Assembly: GCF_000499385.1 (NCBI RefSeq)
Contig: NW_013654718.1
Location: 42,139-106,138 of the forward strand
Length of the DNA stretch: 64,000 nucleotides
From: Eimeria necatrix
Lineage: Eukaryota > Apicomplexa > Conoidasida > Eucoccidiorida > Eimeriidae
Reading direction: 5' to 3'
Shown here: positions 1 through 12,887 of the stretch, one piece after another
Position numbering within the stretch: the stretch's first letter is position 1
Layout of the letters: each line of letters begins with the position of its first letter
Program-made: the position numbers and the translations under genes
Notes under the pieces: model-generated
What the model was told of the DNA's origin: nothing
Database searches by the model: none
The model's input: only the letters and a program-made list of their open reading frames with translations

Positions 1-1776
1 ACAGTAGCCCCCGGCTCTCGTCTGTCGAATCGGTATACGGCTGCTCGCGCCACCGCTGCGTTGTGCCTCCAGTTCTTCACTCAAGAGCCCTATCTAATTC
101 ACCCTCCAGGTTTTCTTCGGTAGCTTGAGGGCTAACAGTAGCACTTCCCATCTCTGGCGAGCTTTGCTTTAAGCAGCAACAATGTTGCTGTACTCCCCGC
201 AGCGCCTCGATAATTATGGCTCGCCTGTCTCATCAAGTTCCGTTTTCTGTTTACGGCGAATAAACGACTTTTAGCTGTAGCCAGGGATAGCGAAGCCTCC
301 GCAGTGGCGGACCCTTTCGCCTTCATGCAGCAGTGGGGGAGGAGGGGTGAACTATCTCTCCCGCATGAGGTTGCAGACCCCATTAACAGGGAACAAGAAA
401 AAGGATTACTAGAAAACACTGGCAGAGGATTAGGGAAAAGCGCCAAAAGAATGTGCCACACTAGTTCCTGGTTCGTCGTGCCAGTTGCGTCACCTGAGTC
501 CATATGATAGCTCTACGTGGCTCTCGACCCCTATCAATTAAAACAGAGGGAAAATCTAATTGAGGGGTTAGGTTATAAATGTCCCAGCGACGGCTAGTAA
601 TAAAGCGGTTCCACTAAGGTTAAGAGGTCGTGAACGCCGATGTGGCAAGGTGACAAAGCGACGAACGGGGCTCCCCCGCTTCTCATCGCACTACAGTGGT
701 GAGAGAGTCGTTTACTTGCAACTCGTTGTGTTCGTACACAACGAATTCAAAGTAAATAAGGCAAATCGCCTACCCGTCTCCAAACAACGACCAAGACAAC
801 TGTTTTGAAATGATGCAAGTCCCAGACAAAAGTAGCTTGCCTGGCTGGCTGCCTAAAAAATTACTCAGGTATCACCGCTTCCGCGCTGTCGGGTTAAGGC
901 CTAGTAGGCACCGCTGAACGACGAAACCACCACAGCGAGCTCTCACTTGTTGCCGTAAAGTTGGGCTGTGTTTATGTGCAACAAGAGTTCTACTTAGATC
1001 AAGTGAGCCTAAAGCAAGCATACTTCTTGAGGAGGAAACACACCAGTGGTACCAAGAAGCTGCCAATATCCTCTTCGAATGAAGTCTGGGGTAGAGCACA
1101 CTGTAAATGGTGTGGTCCTCAACCACTCTGGTTCAATTCACGGCATGCACCGATATACTTGCCCACGCACAAAAGGCAGAAGTGCCCACGATAAGAAGTG
1201 CGCATTCCAAAGTTGGCACCACATTCTAATACGTCTGTTATTCGAAATGAAGCAGCCACCGGCAAGACAAAAAGCGCGTCACGTCACTGGCGCCACGCTT
1301 TGATACGCTTGTTATTCGCCACTGCAGCTGGCTCACTGCCACCAGCAGGCCAACGCAAGCAGCATCCCTTAGTCAGCAATGCAAACGATACAGCGCCACA
1401 AGGTTACTCCTTGTCTTGAGCAATGCAGCTTAAAGGCGCATGCCCGGATGCTAGGGGCCTTCTCTGTTGTCGTGGTTTTCAGCACAGCACTCATCACTTC
1501 TTTTGTACCAGGCTCCGCCAATCGGCTGTAACTTCAATAAAGTTCGCATTTTGCATTCCTCTACGGCTGCAAATAAGCAAATCAACACAGCTCATCATGG
1601 TCGGCACCACGAAGCAATTCCAGAGCCGGAAGTTGCTAACCCGCCTTTGCATTTTCATCGATCTACTGAGGCTGGAGATAATGACATTAACGATGTACTT
1701 AAAGGAGTATACAGTGTCCTACCAACACCTGAACGTGGGCGATAATCGAGACAATGGTTCCAGACTCGCTGTCCTT
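1..1776. other. no recognised gene
   Basis: Open frames here are short, overlap on both strands and resemble no family I know. A small inverted repeat lies at 723-744 (9-bp arms TCGTTGTGT / ACACAACGA, 4-nt loop). The stretch lies downstream of the WW-domain gene and may hold its 3' untranslated region; nothing else can be supported. Confidence 0.5.
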
Positions 1777-4700
1777 CTAAAATGCTGGAAGGCGAAATCT
1801 AACGCACCTGGCCATTTCTCTTTCCTTCCACTCGTCAAGCTTCTTTTGCTTTAATCTCTCTCTTCGTTGCTCGTAGTCCTGTGAGGAGATGAACATGGAA
1901 TTATTGAAGTTAAGGCAGCTACAATCGAAATCTTCACAGGGCAAATAGCTCCGTCGCCTGCTCACGTGGAGATATCTAGGGCACTGACCTCTTCTTCGGA
2001 TTCTTCTTCTTTCTCCCTGCTCTTCTGCCACTTCTCGACAAGCTGCATACGTTTCCGTACAAGGGGGTTAGATGAACTGATCTTCTTGCATGCAGAGGTG
2101 TTGTGCGGTCTCTTTGCAATCCCTCCACTCACACCAGGCGCCGGCGCTCCATCTCGTGTGGCCGCAGGAGCTGCCACCTCTACCTCTCGACGTCTTGAAT
2201 CATCTGTAAAACGAGAAAAGAGCAGGAAGTAATGTCGACACATTCTGCATACAGTATGATGTGAGCTACCATCCGCCATATGCGGCACTTCAGTCTGCCG
2301 CCACGGGTTCAAAAAGTGCACTTCCGCACTTATGTTTTGCGGCACTTCTGCAGCTGCACCAATACCTGAATCTGCACCATATCATGAGCCTGCCTGAGCA
2401 CTCCAAGAGCCTGCGATATAGTTGGGGTGCGTCGCCGTGAGGCAACGCGCCCAAAGGGGCGCTGGCAGCCACTGTGGGCCGCTAGCCTTGAAGTGAAAGC
2501 AGCAGCTTCTGCTCGCGCGAGCCGCCCCGTTGTTGGGAAATTAGCGGAGACTTTTCGTTTTGCCAGGAGTTGACGCATCGAGTTGCTGTGCGTATGCAGC
2601 TTGTTCCAAGATGCATACCCCAACGAGCAACAGTGTGGTACACCGTGCTCTCTGGAGTCAATACTACGCAGGAAGAGCCATGACTAAACTTGAGAGGGTG
2701 CAATACAAAACTACACCACTACTAACCATATGCTGAGTTAACAAATACGCCCAATGGGCTGCTTAAGGTCCCAAGGTCCCGGGAGTCAACACATGCAATG
2801 CAGCACGAAAGAGTCAAACGGCTGCTGTAGGGGCGTCCCCATCTGAGCGTAGATGGAATCAGGTATAGGTCTTTGACAACCTGGAGAGTGTGCAATACAG
2901 CCAGCGACATACCTGCTGCTGGTGCCACCTCCGCTTGTGCAGGTTCTGATTTTGCTGGAGGCACTCCATCTGGAAGCGTCGGGGGTGGCCCTGCAGGGGT
3001 AGGAGGGGCAGTGCTGACTGCTGGCGAATCGTCACTATGTTTGCTGCTGCCTCTTGGCGCAGCAGCACCAATCCTAAGAGCACTCATGGGCCGTCCGCTG
3101 CCGGCTTTACTCCCGCTGGCTTTATCCGACCAAGATGCCGCAGCGGCAGCAGCTAGACAATTTCGAGGGGACGATTTTGTTGCTGAAGTTGCTGATACAG
3201 CTGCAGCGGCAGCGGAATACGGGAAAACTGATGCCAGCTCGTGGTGATGCCCTTGTGCTTTCATGTCTTGAGAAAGGTGTTTCTGCAGTAAGGACATTGA
3301 GGAACAAAAATATTCCGAATTAGCTTTTGTCTGAGAGTACAAGTATGAAGGTATGCCACACACGTGCTGCAAGCTACTACAAGCTACTGTCTTGCTTTGC
3401 CACGAATAAAGTGGCATTCTTAGCCCTCCGCGCCTCGCATACCTGAAGATCGTGCTGCATCCGCTCAAGCCTTTTTAAGAAAAAGCTGCTACTCAGCCCT
3501 CCATCAATCCAGTCATCCTAAGACAAAAAGTTGTGAGGCGAAATAGTAAGTCACATGACCAACGACAAGCTGGGGGCAGATTCCACGTAGCAAAACCATC
3601 CCACATATTTGGAATCAGGGTAACAACGGCGTACCAACCGAGCCTTCAAGGCAGCTAACAACGATGAGGCCCATTCTTTTTCCACGTTTCCAAGACGCCG
3701 TGCAAGAGAAGACGCCAGTAAGCGGACCTGTAAGACATAAAAAAAACAGACGCAGAAGTGTCAAACGTTTGCGTGGCTTGATCCAGGCCAGCAGATTGTG
3801 CAAACTGTTTGTGCGCCTCTATAAATATGAAACCAATACACAAATCCACTGGAAGCCAAGATTGTTGCTAACCTTGGCTTGTTGAGACTGCGTCCCTCTG
3901 GACTCCAGTAGCCGCTCCCTGCACGTTTCGCATTGTGAAGTGTCAGTCTGCCGGCCTTGTTGCAGCTGGAGGTCTATGACCTCCTTCAAAAGCTCATCAT
4001 CTGAACTGCCACCTCGTTCTTCTTGTGAGTGTTTGTGACGTTCAGCTTCATGCTGGCGCTTGGCAGAGAGAAATCGCTGCAGGCGCAGGCTGACGTCAAC
4101 CTTTCCGGAGGGAACTGCAGAGTGAGCCGTATTGGCCGGTTCACGCTGTGCTTCCAACTCCGACTCGATAAAAGCTAACTGAAGCATAAGCTGCTGCACC
4201 TTCTCCGAGCATGTCGACAGCTCTTGGGTCAGTTTAAAGGTAGTAGCAGCCCACTGCCTCAGGTCATGCTCTTCCTGCGGCTGCCCATTTCTCTCCTTTT
4301 TAGAGGCAGCGGAACGCACAGTGGCACTTGGAAGCTCCCACGTCACCTCATCAGTATTTGTGTTCCAGTAGTAGGTCTCACCAGAGGCAGGGTCCAGAAC
4401 TCCCTGCCAGACTGCCTGTTGCTGTTGGCCTTGATCTCCTTTACTTTCGGCTGAAGCTTCACACTCTGGAGTCCTTTGTGACCTTTCACTAACCTGCGAG
4501 CTTGTCACTGCCATAGCTTGACTATCGTGCTGTTTCACTGGTGCTGCGCACTCAGTACAGCTGGCCTCCCCCTGCCTTGGGCTTGCCTCCTGGTGTTCCG
4601 CTTCCTTCTGGCCGTCAGTCGCTTCCTTCTGGCTGTCAAGCTGCTGGATTTCCTTCATGAAAATGGCGAACTCATCTTCGACACTCCCGCGATCTACTGG

Positions 4701-5434
4701 CGTTGCGGACCTCTTTTGACCCTCATGTGCTTCTGTAGGTGCCTGAGCAGCTGCGGCCACCGTTAAACTTGACATTTGTGCAGCTTGGGTACGCGGGGGT
4801 CTGTTCATATTTCCTGAAGAGCCAAAAAAGATAGGGCACAGACTCTACAATCAACAGCTTGCCTTACCGAAAGCCTCTGACAGAGGCGACACTGGGTGCT
4901 GAGAGTGGCAGGATGGAAAGGGCCCTTACTCTTCATTCGCAACTGCCGAGGTAGGAAAGAAGGCGGCGGCATGTCTGACTCCACAATTTCTGTGGATAAT
5001 GCCTTGTCCACACTTAAAGCAGGTGGATCAGATAGCTTGCTTTCAACGCTTGTTGTGGAGGGCAGGCCAGCAGCAATAGCTATGCCTTCAGAAGATATTG
5101 TTGAAAGGCCATTTTCTCCTTTGGGAGAACGAGCTTCACCCATAGATTCCGTGGATGCCGTTACAGGTGAAGAAGGCGTGCTCGAAGCCCAATCTGTTAA
5201 ACCTGTCTTCGGAGACGTGGATGCAGTGACAGGCTCCGGCGGCTGAAGAACTTCTGGAGAGGCACAATCTCGGTGGTCTGGTTCAGAGCAGGCTGTTCGC
5301 TGCACTGTATCGCTACAGTGCTCACTAGCTTCCTCCCCCACTGCATCGTTAGGTTCGTATTTTGGGCTCTCGAGCTTCCCCTCTGACGGAGCAAGGAGGT
5401 CGCTGCGCGCGGCCCCCTCGTCAGACCCTGTCAT
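1777..5434 (-). CDS. WW-domain protein, formin-binding protein 4-like (multi-exon)
   Basis: Spliced gene on the minus strand. Exon 1 (5434-4930) is Ser/Pro/Glu-rich and low complexity. Exon 2 (4813-3873) carries one WW domain: first Trp in AVWQGVLDP, then ETYYWNTNTDEVTWELP, with the second conserved Trp in VTWELP. A 75-nt microexon (3517-3443) starts DDWIDGG. Exon 4 (3282-2881) is Ala/Pro-rich. Later exons reach a basic, charged C-terminus (RKRMQLVEKWQKSREKEEE, and last exon 1878-1777 with QRRERLKQKKLDEWKERE). Those phases fit: 4930|4813, 3873|3517 and 3443|3282 join without stops. FNBP4 family proteins combine a WW domain of this type with a C-terminal LVxKWQ segment and a charged tail, and are linked to nuclear pre-mRNA factors and formins. 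Exon borders between 2880 and 1970 are unsettled. The WW domain is certain; the FNBP4 assignment is inference. Confidence 0.72.
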
Positions 5435-6168
5435 GAATGACGGGGATGGAAATGAACAGGAAGTAAAATATAACTACAGGCCTTCTCTGGAGCTTTTCAC
5501 AATGCCTCTACTGTGTGGCTTTGACCTCCATGCAGGCTGTCAGAGTCTCTTAACGGTTGAAGTCGACGGGCGCACTGGAGCCGCTCAGAAAGCCCTTTAT
5601 GGTTTAACGTTCCAGCGCTCTCCATATACGGCTAATTTTAGCTCAACAGCGTGCTCTGGTGCCTCTACTACTGTGATTACACTGAACACATGCAACAAAT
5701 GAATGAAAGAGCACAGACTCTGCGCATACCATAGCAACTAGGCTCGAAAACTCCAGGCAATGTGGAATCTCACACAATCACTATGAAAAGTAGATACTTG
5801 AGCTAGATACAGAAACAAAAGCAGAACTCTTAGTATTCGGAATAGACGGAGAGTGCTTCAACTAAGCTCTGTGCTTGTTGAACAAGCGGGGCTTTCTTAA
5901 GCCCCATATCCGCCTATACGGATATTCGCTTTTTCTCTGGCGACAATAAAGCGAAGAGAGTCTGTAATGCGCTTGTTCACAAACATTAGTACGTGAAGCT
6001 GATGAAAGTAACCGACTCGGCAGCCACCTGCAGCAAATCCTCCGCAGCGCAGTAGTGAATCTAGCCGATTATGAAATCCCCCGCAAATAAACGTCTTTTG
6101 ACGGGAAACCAGCCCAACTAATCTGGAAGTTTAATGTTTTCATCAGCAGCAGGTACCGCCTGTACATT
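5435..6168. promoter_or_regulatory. divergent intergenic region between WW-domain gene and CCDC174-like gene
   Basis: The two start codons point away from each other across 734 bp, so both promoters must lie here. I see no coding segment with family resemblance and no motif I can name with confidence. A shared bidirectional promoter is inference from the layout. Confidence 0.4.
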
Positions 6169-6943
6169 ATGAGCTCTACTTATGGTTGGCTTACTGAAAG
6201 CGCTCTTTCCATTGAGCGTCCGATTCCTCTAAAAGGTGTCTCACAACAGTCTCAGCTTCGCCTGTCTTATATTATCAGGAAACAGCAGGAGAGTCAGCAG
6301 CAGCAACTCAATGAGCAAAGGCCGCTTTTTGTCAAGGCGGCCAGAGACGGCAAGCTTTTCACGCATGATGCTCCTTGTTCTCGCAGGTGGACCCGACCAT
6401 CAAAAAAGGTATTCCAAACGTGATGCAGCTAGTTTTAGTCAAGCATTTGCGTATGCTTTAGACTATGCGTAGGAGTTGTTTGACCGCACTTCATTTTTCA
6501 GTAGCAGTACTAGTGCAACGCTTTGTCCGACACTGCAGCCGCTCGATTGGGCAACACGGAAGTTAGCGGACAAGAATGATGGCGTCGGCTTAAGAATCGC
6601 TGCTGACGAGCTAAAGGGTGGAAAGTGCACTCAAGACCTGCACTCTGTGGCGAGCCATTTGGATAGAAAGTCTAAACTGTACGACAGACTAGGTGCGTTG
6701 CTTCAGCAAAAAAAGCTCAGCGCCTGTCTTTTGATAAATTATGCGCCTTCATTCATTTGCCTTGAAAATGTGCTACTGTGTTGCCTCGCAGTGGGAGGCT
6801 TGGAGCACAGCACATCCGCGGTGCAGCTGCTTCAGCTGCATCAGAAGCGTCGTATGACTGAAAGGATTGATTCGCAGCCAGAACCGACAGGCCCCCGTTT
6901 GTCGGCCGAAGCTCTTGCCGAGCTCCTAAATTTCAACGAGTAA
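6169..6943 (+). CDS. CCDC174-like coiled-coil protein
   Basis: Three exons join in phase: 6169-6408 (ends AAG, donor GTATTC), 6539-6692 (acceptor CACTGCAG, donor GTGCGT) and 6792-6943 (acceptor CTCGCAG), giving a 181-residue protein. Resemblance to CCDC174 is in order: N-terminal segment GVSQQSQLRLSYIIRKQQES aligns with the family's SSLxxLKAELFRKQEE; WTRPSKK then NDGVGLRIAADELK aligns with the family's short W-then-GVxxR block; LDRKSKLYDRL aligns with its EEKAKLYEKM block. The C-terminus ends LAELLNFNE. CCDC174 is a nuclear protein tied to the exon-junction complex in vertebrates; the role here is inferred. The protein is much shorter than the human one and lacks the long middle and C-terminal parts. 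The gene is divergent from the WW-domain gene. Confidence 0.6.
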
Positions 6944-9412
6944 GCAACAGAATGGGCTCTGCTCTAGCTAACTGACTCTGCTTTGGCTAATGTACTCCGT
7001 GCAAGGCGCAAGAAATCGTAGTTGGATGTATCGGCACTATAGAAGTTCTTTGGTCTGTTCTCGCACGGTAAACTGTGGATAGAGTGGGTCAGAATGTAGA
7101 AGTTCACAATGGTTGGTGCAGCCGCGAGACATCCTTATGATTCTGGGTGTGCGGTGCAGGGGACTGGTCACATTAGAGGAAACAGAGTACGCAGAAAACG
7201 GAAAGCGGTGGCGGGAGTACTTTGTTATTTCTGTTGCTTTTACGGTTAGGACGTGTTACTATGCGCACTTTTCTGCTGGCTTCAATGCTTTGGAGTTCGG
7301 ATGGCTTTTCCTTATGTAGCAAGCTTGGAGGACAGAAAGCTACACCATCTGCGGTGACAGCAGCAACGCAGTATACCGTGTTTATGGTTTTATTGGCTTG
7401 ACTTCTCTCTGTTTCTCCTTTGTCATGATGTGTTCCTAGTAGGACTGAACAACAACGAGCTACTCGTCTAGTATTCTTACAGGCAAGACTAAACCTTTAC
7501 AGACACGTGCTGTCTCAGGACCCAGGAGCAATCTGCTTGGAGACACTGACGAATAGGAGGGTCTTGATCGACTGACCTTACAACTTGCTCTTAGGGAAGG
7601 AGAAATTGCACAATGCCGGAGAGTTGCAACGTTCCGTCCGTAAACTTTGGCACTGCATTCGTAGTATTCCCCTTTCGTCGCAGAGTTAAGGAGGGCGTGC
7701 TTGCTTGCAGTGTTGCCATTGCTAATGTAGCACACAACCGCACAATGAAGGCAGTTTGCATGAAAAAGCAAGATCAAGCAGTGACAGCAAGAACTGTTGC
7801 CAAGAGCGAACGATACTTGAGAAGCTGCAAGAAGCGCACGAAGCGTGAGATGATTTTATTGGGCTACATTTTGTTGGCTTGAGTAGTTCTTCTTGGGTAC
7901 TTTGAGCGGTGATTCTAGAAATTGATGCAAAAATGAGAGCACACAGGGCGTGGGCGTCAGCTAGCTCTCAGTGATTCCCTATAGAACTTAGAGAACAGGG
8001 CACTGCCAGATGCGCCCAAATTTGGACGAAGTGCCTTGTCCATGGGCAAGGATCCAATCTGACTCAGGGATTGCTCATCGTCTACAGTAGGAATGCCTGT
8101 AGTGCCTTGGAGGGTGGACCCATTTCGCAGTGTTGCTCAGGTGCACACCGTGCGGAGTTCGCTCGGACCACGAATGTAGCTTTGCCGGCACTCTGACAAG
8201 ACTTTCTTGGCCGTATCTGTGGCCGGTCTAACAATACCGCTCGAGTCCTTAGTTGCACTTGATGCTGTATGTAGTGGTGTGCAGGACCTGTAAAGGCTCG
8301 AACTACACTGTCATGCAACAACTTGTGCCGTTTCGAAGCAGAGAATGGTTCGAATCTATCCTTTCACAATTCGCGTGCTTCTGTTGCATGAAGAGGCTAG
8401 TCTGATGTTTCTGTGGACGCGGGAGAATGTGAGCAATCCCGGAGCATCATTGGTGGTAGATCTTCTGAAACATGGAAGGGTAGAGGATCCCGTAAGGCTC
8501 GGAGTACTGTTGGGAGTATATATCTGAATGAATGGTGAGGCCCGTCGAGAGTACTATGAACGAAGTCCGGGTACTTGTATTCCTGGCATTCTTGCTGGTC
8601 AGACAGGTGCATTACTGATATTAATGGAAAATTTAACCTTATATTACTGAATATTGCCTCTTTTAAGGAGCTCTGTTCCTCTAGGAACCCGCCACATCAC
8701 GGAGCGCTACAGAGCTGGGCCCACAGACAGCCGAGCGAATCTTGACACTAAACATTGTCGTTGCACATAAGAGAACATTATTTAAGGAATCAAAACATTT
8801 ACATCGAAACACGAAGCGTGGAACTGCGTGCAGTGCAGACGCGAGCGGCAACTAGAGCAGTCTCAGCCTCCATGACTAACCGGAAAAGGGAGGGCTCGCC
8901 CAAAGCTGTTTCGTCAAGTTTTCGCAGCTATAGACTCCTGCGCAAAAGGAAAAATCAATGCATATCACTTAATGCACATTAATTTGAAACGCCTTGAATA
9001 TTAGGAGATTTCGATGCCACCTTGGCGACTATCGCTGGTACCCGTGCTACGACGACCAGCAGCTCTCGAGGCTTCGCAGAAGGAATGCAGCCGGACCAAA
9101 TCCCACCACATGGCTTTATTTACATGCCTCTAAACCAGAAGTAATTTTGTGTGCTGAATTTATTGAGGCACAGCCAATTTTTAACACCTCCAGAACAGTG
9201 TTCACTCCGAAAGCCATGTTAACCAATGGTTGACCGCCTCATCCGTCTCTTCGCTAGACTGTTCAGTGCAAACGAGCATGCATCCTTCTACCAAAGACAC
9301 TCATGTGATGAAATAAATCACTAGAGATTCATGTCAACGTGGGATTCCCCGATTTGTTGCGGGCGCCTTCTGTTGAAAATCGCGGCCCCCCGCAGGGCTG
9401 CATCTCGATCAA
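6944..9412. other. 2.5-kb stretch without recognised gene
   Basis: Short open frames occur on both strands (for example 7613-7882 + and 7460-7777 -), but they overlap each other, and none shows a domain, a conserved motif or a convincing splice pattern. Untranslated regions of the flanking plus-strand genes are expected here. Confidence 0.45.
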
Positions 9413-12281
9413 ATGAACGCACTTGAAGACTCTCTATTTATAATTGAGAGAATTAAAGATACGTTTCAGATGAAGCAGGGGAAACGGCAAGGCCCGACAA
9501 CCATGGCCAACTTGAAGACGGAGTTAGTCTCCACCTTGCATATGGCTACGAAACATTGCGACATTCTCCCACATGGAGCCCCCACTCAAGGTATAAACCC
9601 ACCCAGCCCACTTAATCCTTTGGCAGCGCTTGCAGCCTACATCGATGTGAATTTCACCGCTGCTCTCCGAATGCTACGGACAGCGGCATCTGCTGCAGTC
9701 GAGGAGGCAAAAGCTGCAGTGTTCTTTGGCAGTAAAGGCAGGTTCAAAATTTCCAGTTTCCTGCATGGAAAGCTTCAAAAATTATGGCTTCAAGCCTATA
9801 AGGGGTCCATGCAGGTCCATATCCAACAAGCCGAGCATACGTGCGTCAGCGGCTTACAGCATCACAATGAAGTGGCCAAGCGGAGCACAAGCAAAGCTGC
9901 AGGCATAATCGGCAATATGCCAAGCACGATCCACCACAGCCAGGTGTTGTCAAGCAGGGATATAGACAAGGAAAGCCCTAATCCAGTGTGCGAGCAATCC
10001 GCGGAGCGGATGGGCGCCACTTCCGGACACAATAGGAATCTATCTATTATCCAGCAGTTGCCAGCCAGTTGGCGTCCTCTTCGGAGAGATGACGGTACAT
10101 TCGTAGCACCTCCTGTGCAGCTCTTGGCTGCCTATGCAAGCGACGGCTCAAATCACGTGCCATCGGTCTTTCGACACGGCTTTGGTCCGAAAGAACAGGA
10201 GCTTTCGGCAGCTGGAGGCAAAGCAGCACCTCAACAGGCCTTTGAATGCGTCGTCGGTCTTTGCGTTCGTAGCTTATTAGACCTTTACATTCAGGCTGTC
10301 CGTTCACTCCAGCCTGAGCTATTGCCTGAGGGATCTGTAATTCTTGTTGGAGCTGTAAACGTCCCGATGATGTTTAGGGTAATGGAAGAGCATCGTCTGA
10401 TCGTGCAGCCTCTGGACCTCGACCCTCACACTTTGATGCCCACCCCTCAAAGTTTGAAGCAGGCAATGAGGTGTTGGGGCTCTCAAGCTAAGGCGCTTGT
10501 TCATTCTCACCTGTACGGCGGGCTATGCGACTTGCAGCTTCTGGTGAACTTTAGCGCCGAGCACAGGCTTCTCCTCATTGAGGACTGCGCGGAATCCTTT
10601 GTGGGGGAGCTATACCGAGGTCAGCGACGCAAGCATTTCGTCGGCGTTGACTTTAATTGCAGCAGTCAATAACAAGCGTCAACTCGAAGTACATCCGCGT
10701 GTTGCTTTTCCGCTGTTGCCGTTTTGTTCAGGTCATCCTTTGGCAGATATCAGTCTTTTCTCTTTCGGTCTAATGAAAACATGCACTGCAGCAGGTGGAG
10801 GCATTGCTACAGTAAGCTTGTGACTTAGTTCTGCACGGGTTAACACGAAGAGATGATTTTGCTTTCGGTAGCAACCAAACGCTCTCTCTCTATTTCTTCT
10901 GCATATGGCTGTTTTAGATCGAGATATGCAAGGTTTAGAAAGGGCAAGGCAACCACGGTTGCTATGTTGGATTTCAAAATGCACTGGTCTTTTGCAGGTG
11001 CGTAGTCGGTTCGTCGCTGCCCGTATGCGGTCCTTGCAAGCGTTGTACCCATTTAGCAGCCGTTGGACATTCTTTAAGAAGCTTTGCGTCACTCTCGGGG
11101 CCTGCGGATTGCAGAATGAATTCATAATGAAGACTTTCCTGAGACTGTGCTAGTATGACAGGCCCAGCTTCGTCGAAACTCTTATAGGCTGCTACTGGCA
11201 CTCAACTAGGTCGCTTTCACAGCCACTAGAGCTGGATACGTGTGACTGCAAGTATTATCTTGTTTCGCTTCATTTGAAAGCTCTCCTGCCTTTTGCTTTT
11301 GTTCTTGCGTTAGTTTACTCCATTGGAACCCAGGAACGTTTCTTCAATCATTTGTGAGTCTCCACATATCCTAGAGCTGGAATTCCCGCTTCTTAATTAG
11401 AGCTATGTAATGCCTCGTGAATTTCAAAAGCGACACACGTAACCATACCCTGAAATTCGGTATCTCTGCACTGCGACTGGCCTGTGCAAAGCAGGTTCGG
11501 GGTTTCCCTTCCACAGGTGAACTTTTCAAGCTTCTCCGGGTCCAGCCAAGCGCCTCGCTCCTCGCAGTGCTCTTGTAAGGACCCAAAACCTTCACATTCC
11601 ACGGTGTCACGCATTACATGTGTTGGCGATTTGTGGACTTCATGCCTGGTCATTTATGCTGCTGTGAATGCGAGCTATTCAGAGAGAGGCTAGAATCTTG
11701 GAATTTGGAAGAGTTTGTCGAGCAGCAGCTGGCCACTTTGAGGTTCGCTTCGAGGCTCCAGCACTTAGGTTTTCGCATTCCAGGAAGTGGTGCTAGTTTC
11801 AAGACATTTTGGTGAGGCTTCGCATGGCAGTTTTAGTCTCACTCTACATAGGAACTACGTGGAGACCAGTTAGTTTGCTTTACTTGCGCATCTCTTTTGT
11901 CGCATTTGTTCTTACTAGTTGTCGTACACTAACCACACTTCTTAAGTTACGTAATGCTCTTCTTATCACTACAGGCTGTTCCCGATCGTCGTGCCCGAAG
12001 GTGAAACTTCTTCTGAGCTCGAGGCCGTTCTCCTGAAACATGGATTATTTACCGCCAGCGACACGACAACGCTAGTCTGCTACAATGTAAAGCCAAATGC
12101 TGCAGGAAGCGTGGGACTTCCAACAGCGGCGGCTGAGCTGATGCAGCGCATTGTTTATTTGCCGGTTAATCGCACTTCTACGCGTCGACAGCTGCTGCAA
12201 ATTGAAGCAGCTTTGGCTAAAGCCTATGGATGTAAACCGAATATGCATATTTGTATTAAACAGAAAGACTTGTCGATTTAA
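9413..12281 (+). CDS. DegT/DnrJ/EryC1/StrS-type PLP-dependent aminotransferase
   Basis: At least five exons. Exon 1 (9413-10619) has an N-terminal extension of about 220 residues without known domain, then the fold-type I core: VFRHGFGPKEQEL, and LLIEDCAESFVGE with the Asp expected to hold the PLP pyridine ring. Exon 2 (10732-10811) gives DISLFSFGLMKTCTAAGGG, whose Lys fits the PLP Schiff-base lysine. Exon 3 starts 10998 (RMRSLQALYPFSSRW). A later exon ends at 11811 in KTF plus a split Trp codon completed at 11975, continuing LFPIVVPEG. The last exon has AELMQRIVYLPVNR, as in DegT C-termini, and stops at 12279. All joins listed keep phase; the start of the fourth exon (about 11.5-11.6 kb) is unresolved. 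Family members transaminate nucleotide-linked keto-sugars; the substrate here is unknown. The gene is convergent with the dynein gene. Confidence 0.8.
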
Positions 12282-12887
12282 GGGGAGCACCAGCGAGAGC
12301 GGGTGCAGTGCATTGAAGCGCTGGCACGAATGATGAACACAACGATTTAGCAGCCTGAACTGCCCGTGAGGTACAGCTCTTCACCGAATCATCGCGGCCG
12401 TGCCGACCGTTTTTACTAGTATACTTCTTGTGCGTCGGACGATGCCGGGCCACTTAGCAAGTTTATTTTGTGGCACAAGACGTGTGATTAGCATACTGCC
12501 GATTTAAGGATGCAACTTGGCTTTAGCTTGTCGTTGAACATACAGGAAAGAATTTGTTGCGATGCATGCAGTTTTCTTTGCGTTTAGGTCGGATAGGAGT
12601 TTTTTAGGTAGAACCACTGGCTTGTGCTATGCTCACGTATGACTGTATCATTGCGATTCAGCATAGTTGATCTCAGTGAAGCTGAGACAGTGGATGGCTG
12701 ACAGATGTCTCATCTTGCCTGTTTTTAGCTACCCACATGGCTTCCACGGGTAGGAAGCGGAAGAAAAGATAATCGTTGAAGATGGAAATGAGTGTTGTCT
12801 ACTCATTGTATTTGTGGTTGCCATTTACTACACATTCGGTGATTGGGTGAGAAGCCTGTCAGTGGTATTCGTTATTTGCCCAGCATG
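12282..12887. other. convergent intergenic region (DegT gene / dynein gene)
   Basis: The 606 bp between the stop codon of the plus-strand aminotransferase and that of the minus-strand dynein should contain both 3' untranslated regions. I see no further gene. Confidence 0.5.

Noticed and set aside
4845..4867. A 23-nt intron joining the first two WW-gene exons
   Set aside because: It is in phase but implausibly short. A 116-nt intron (4929-4814) with donor GTAAGG and a pyrimidine-rich acceptor also keeps the frame.
8320..8400. tRNA-like B-box (GGTTCGAATC)
   Set aside because: The flanking bases do not pair into a T-arm, and no acceptor stem was found. No tRNA is supported anywhere in the window.
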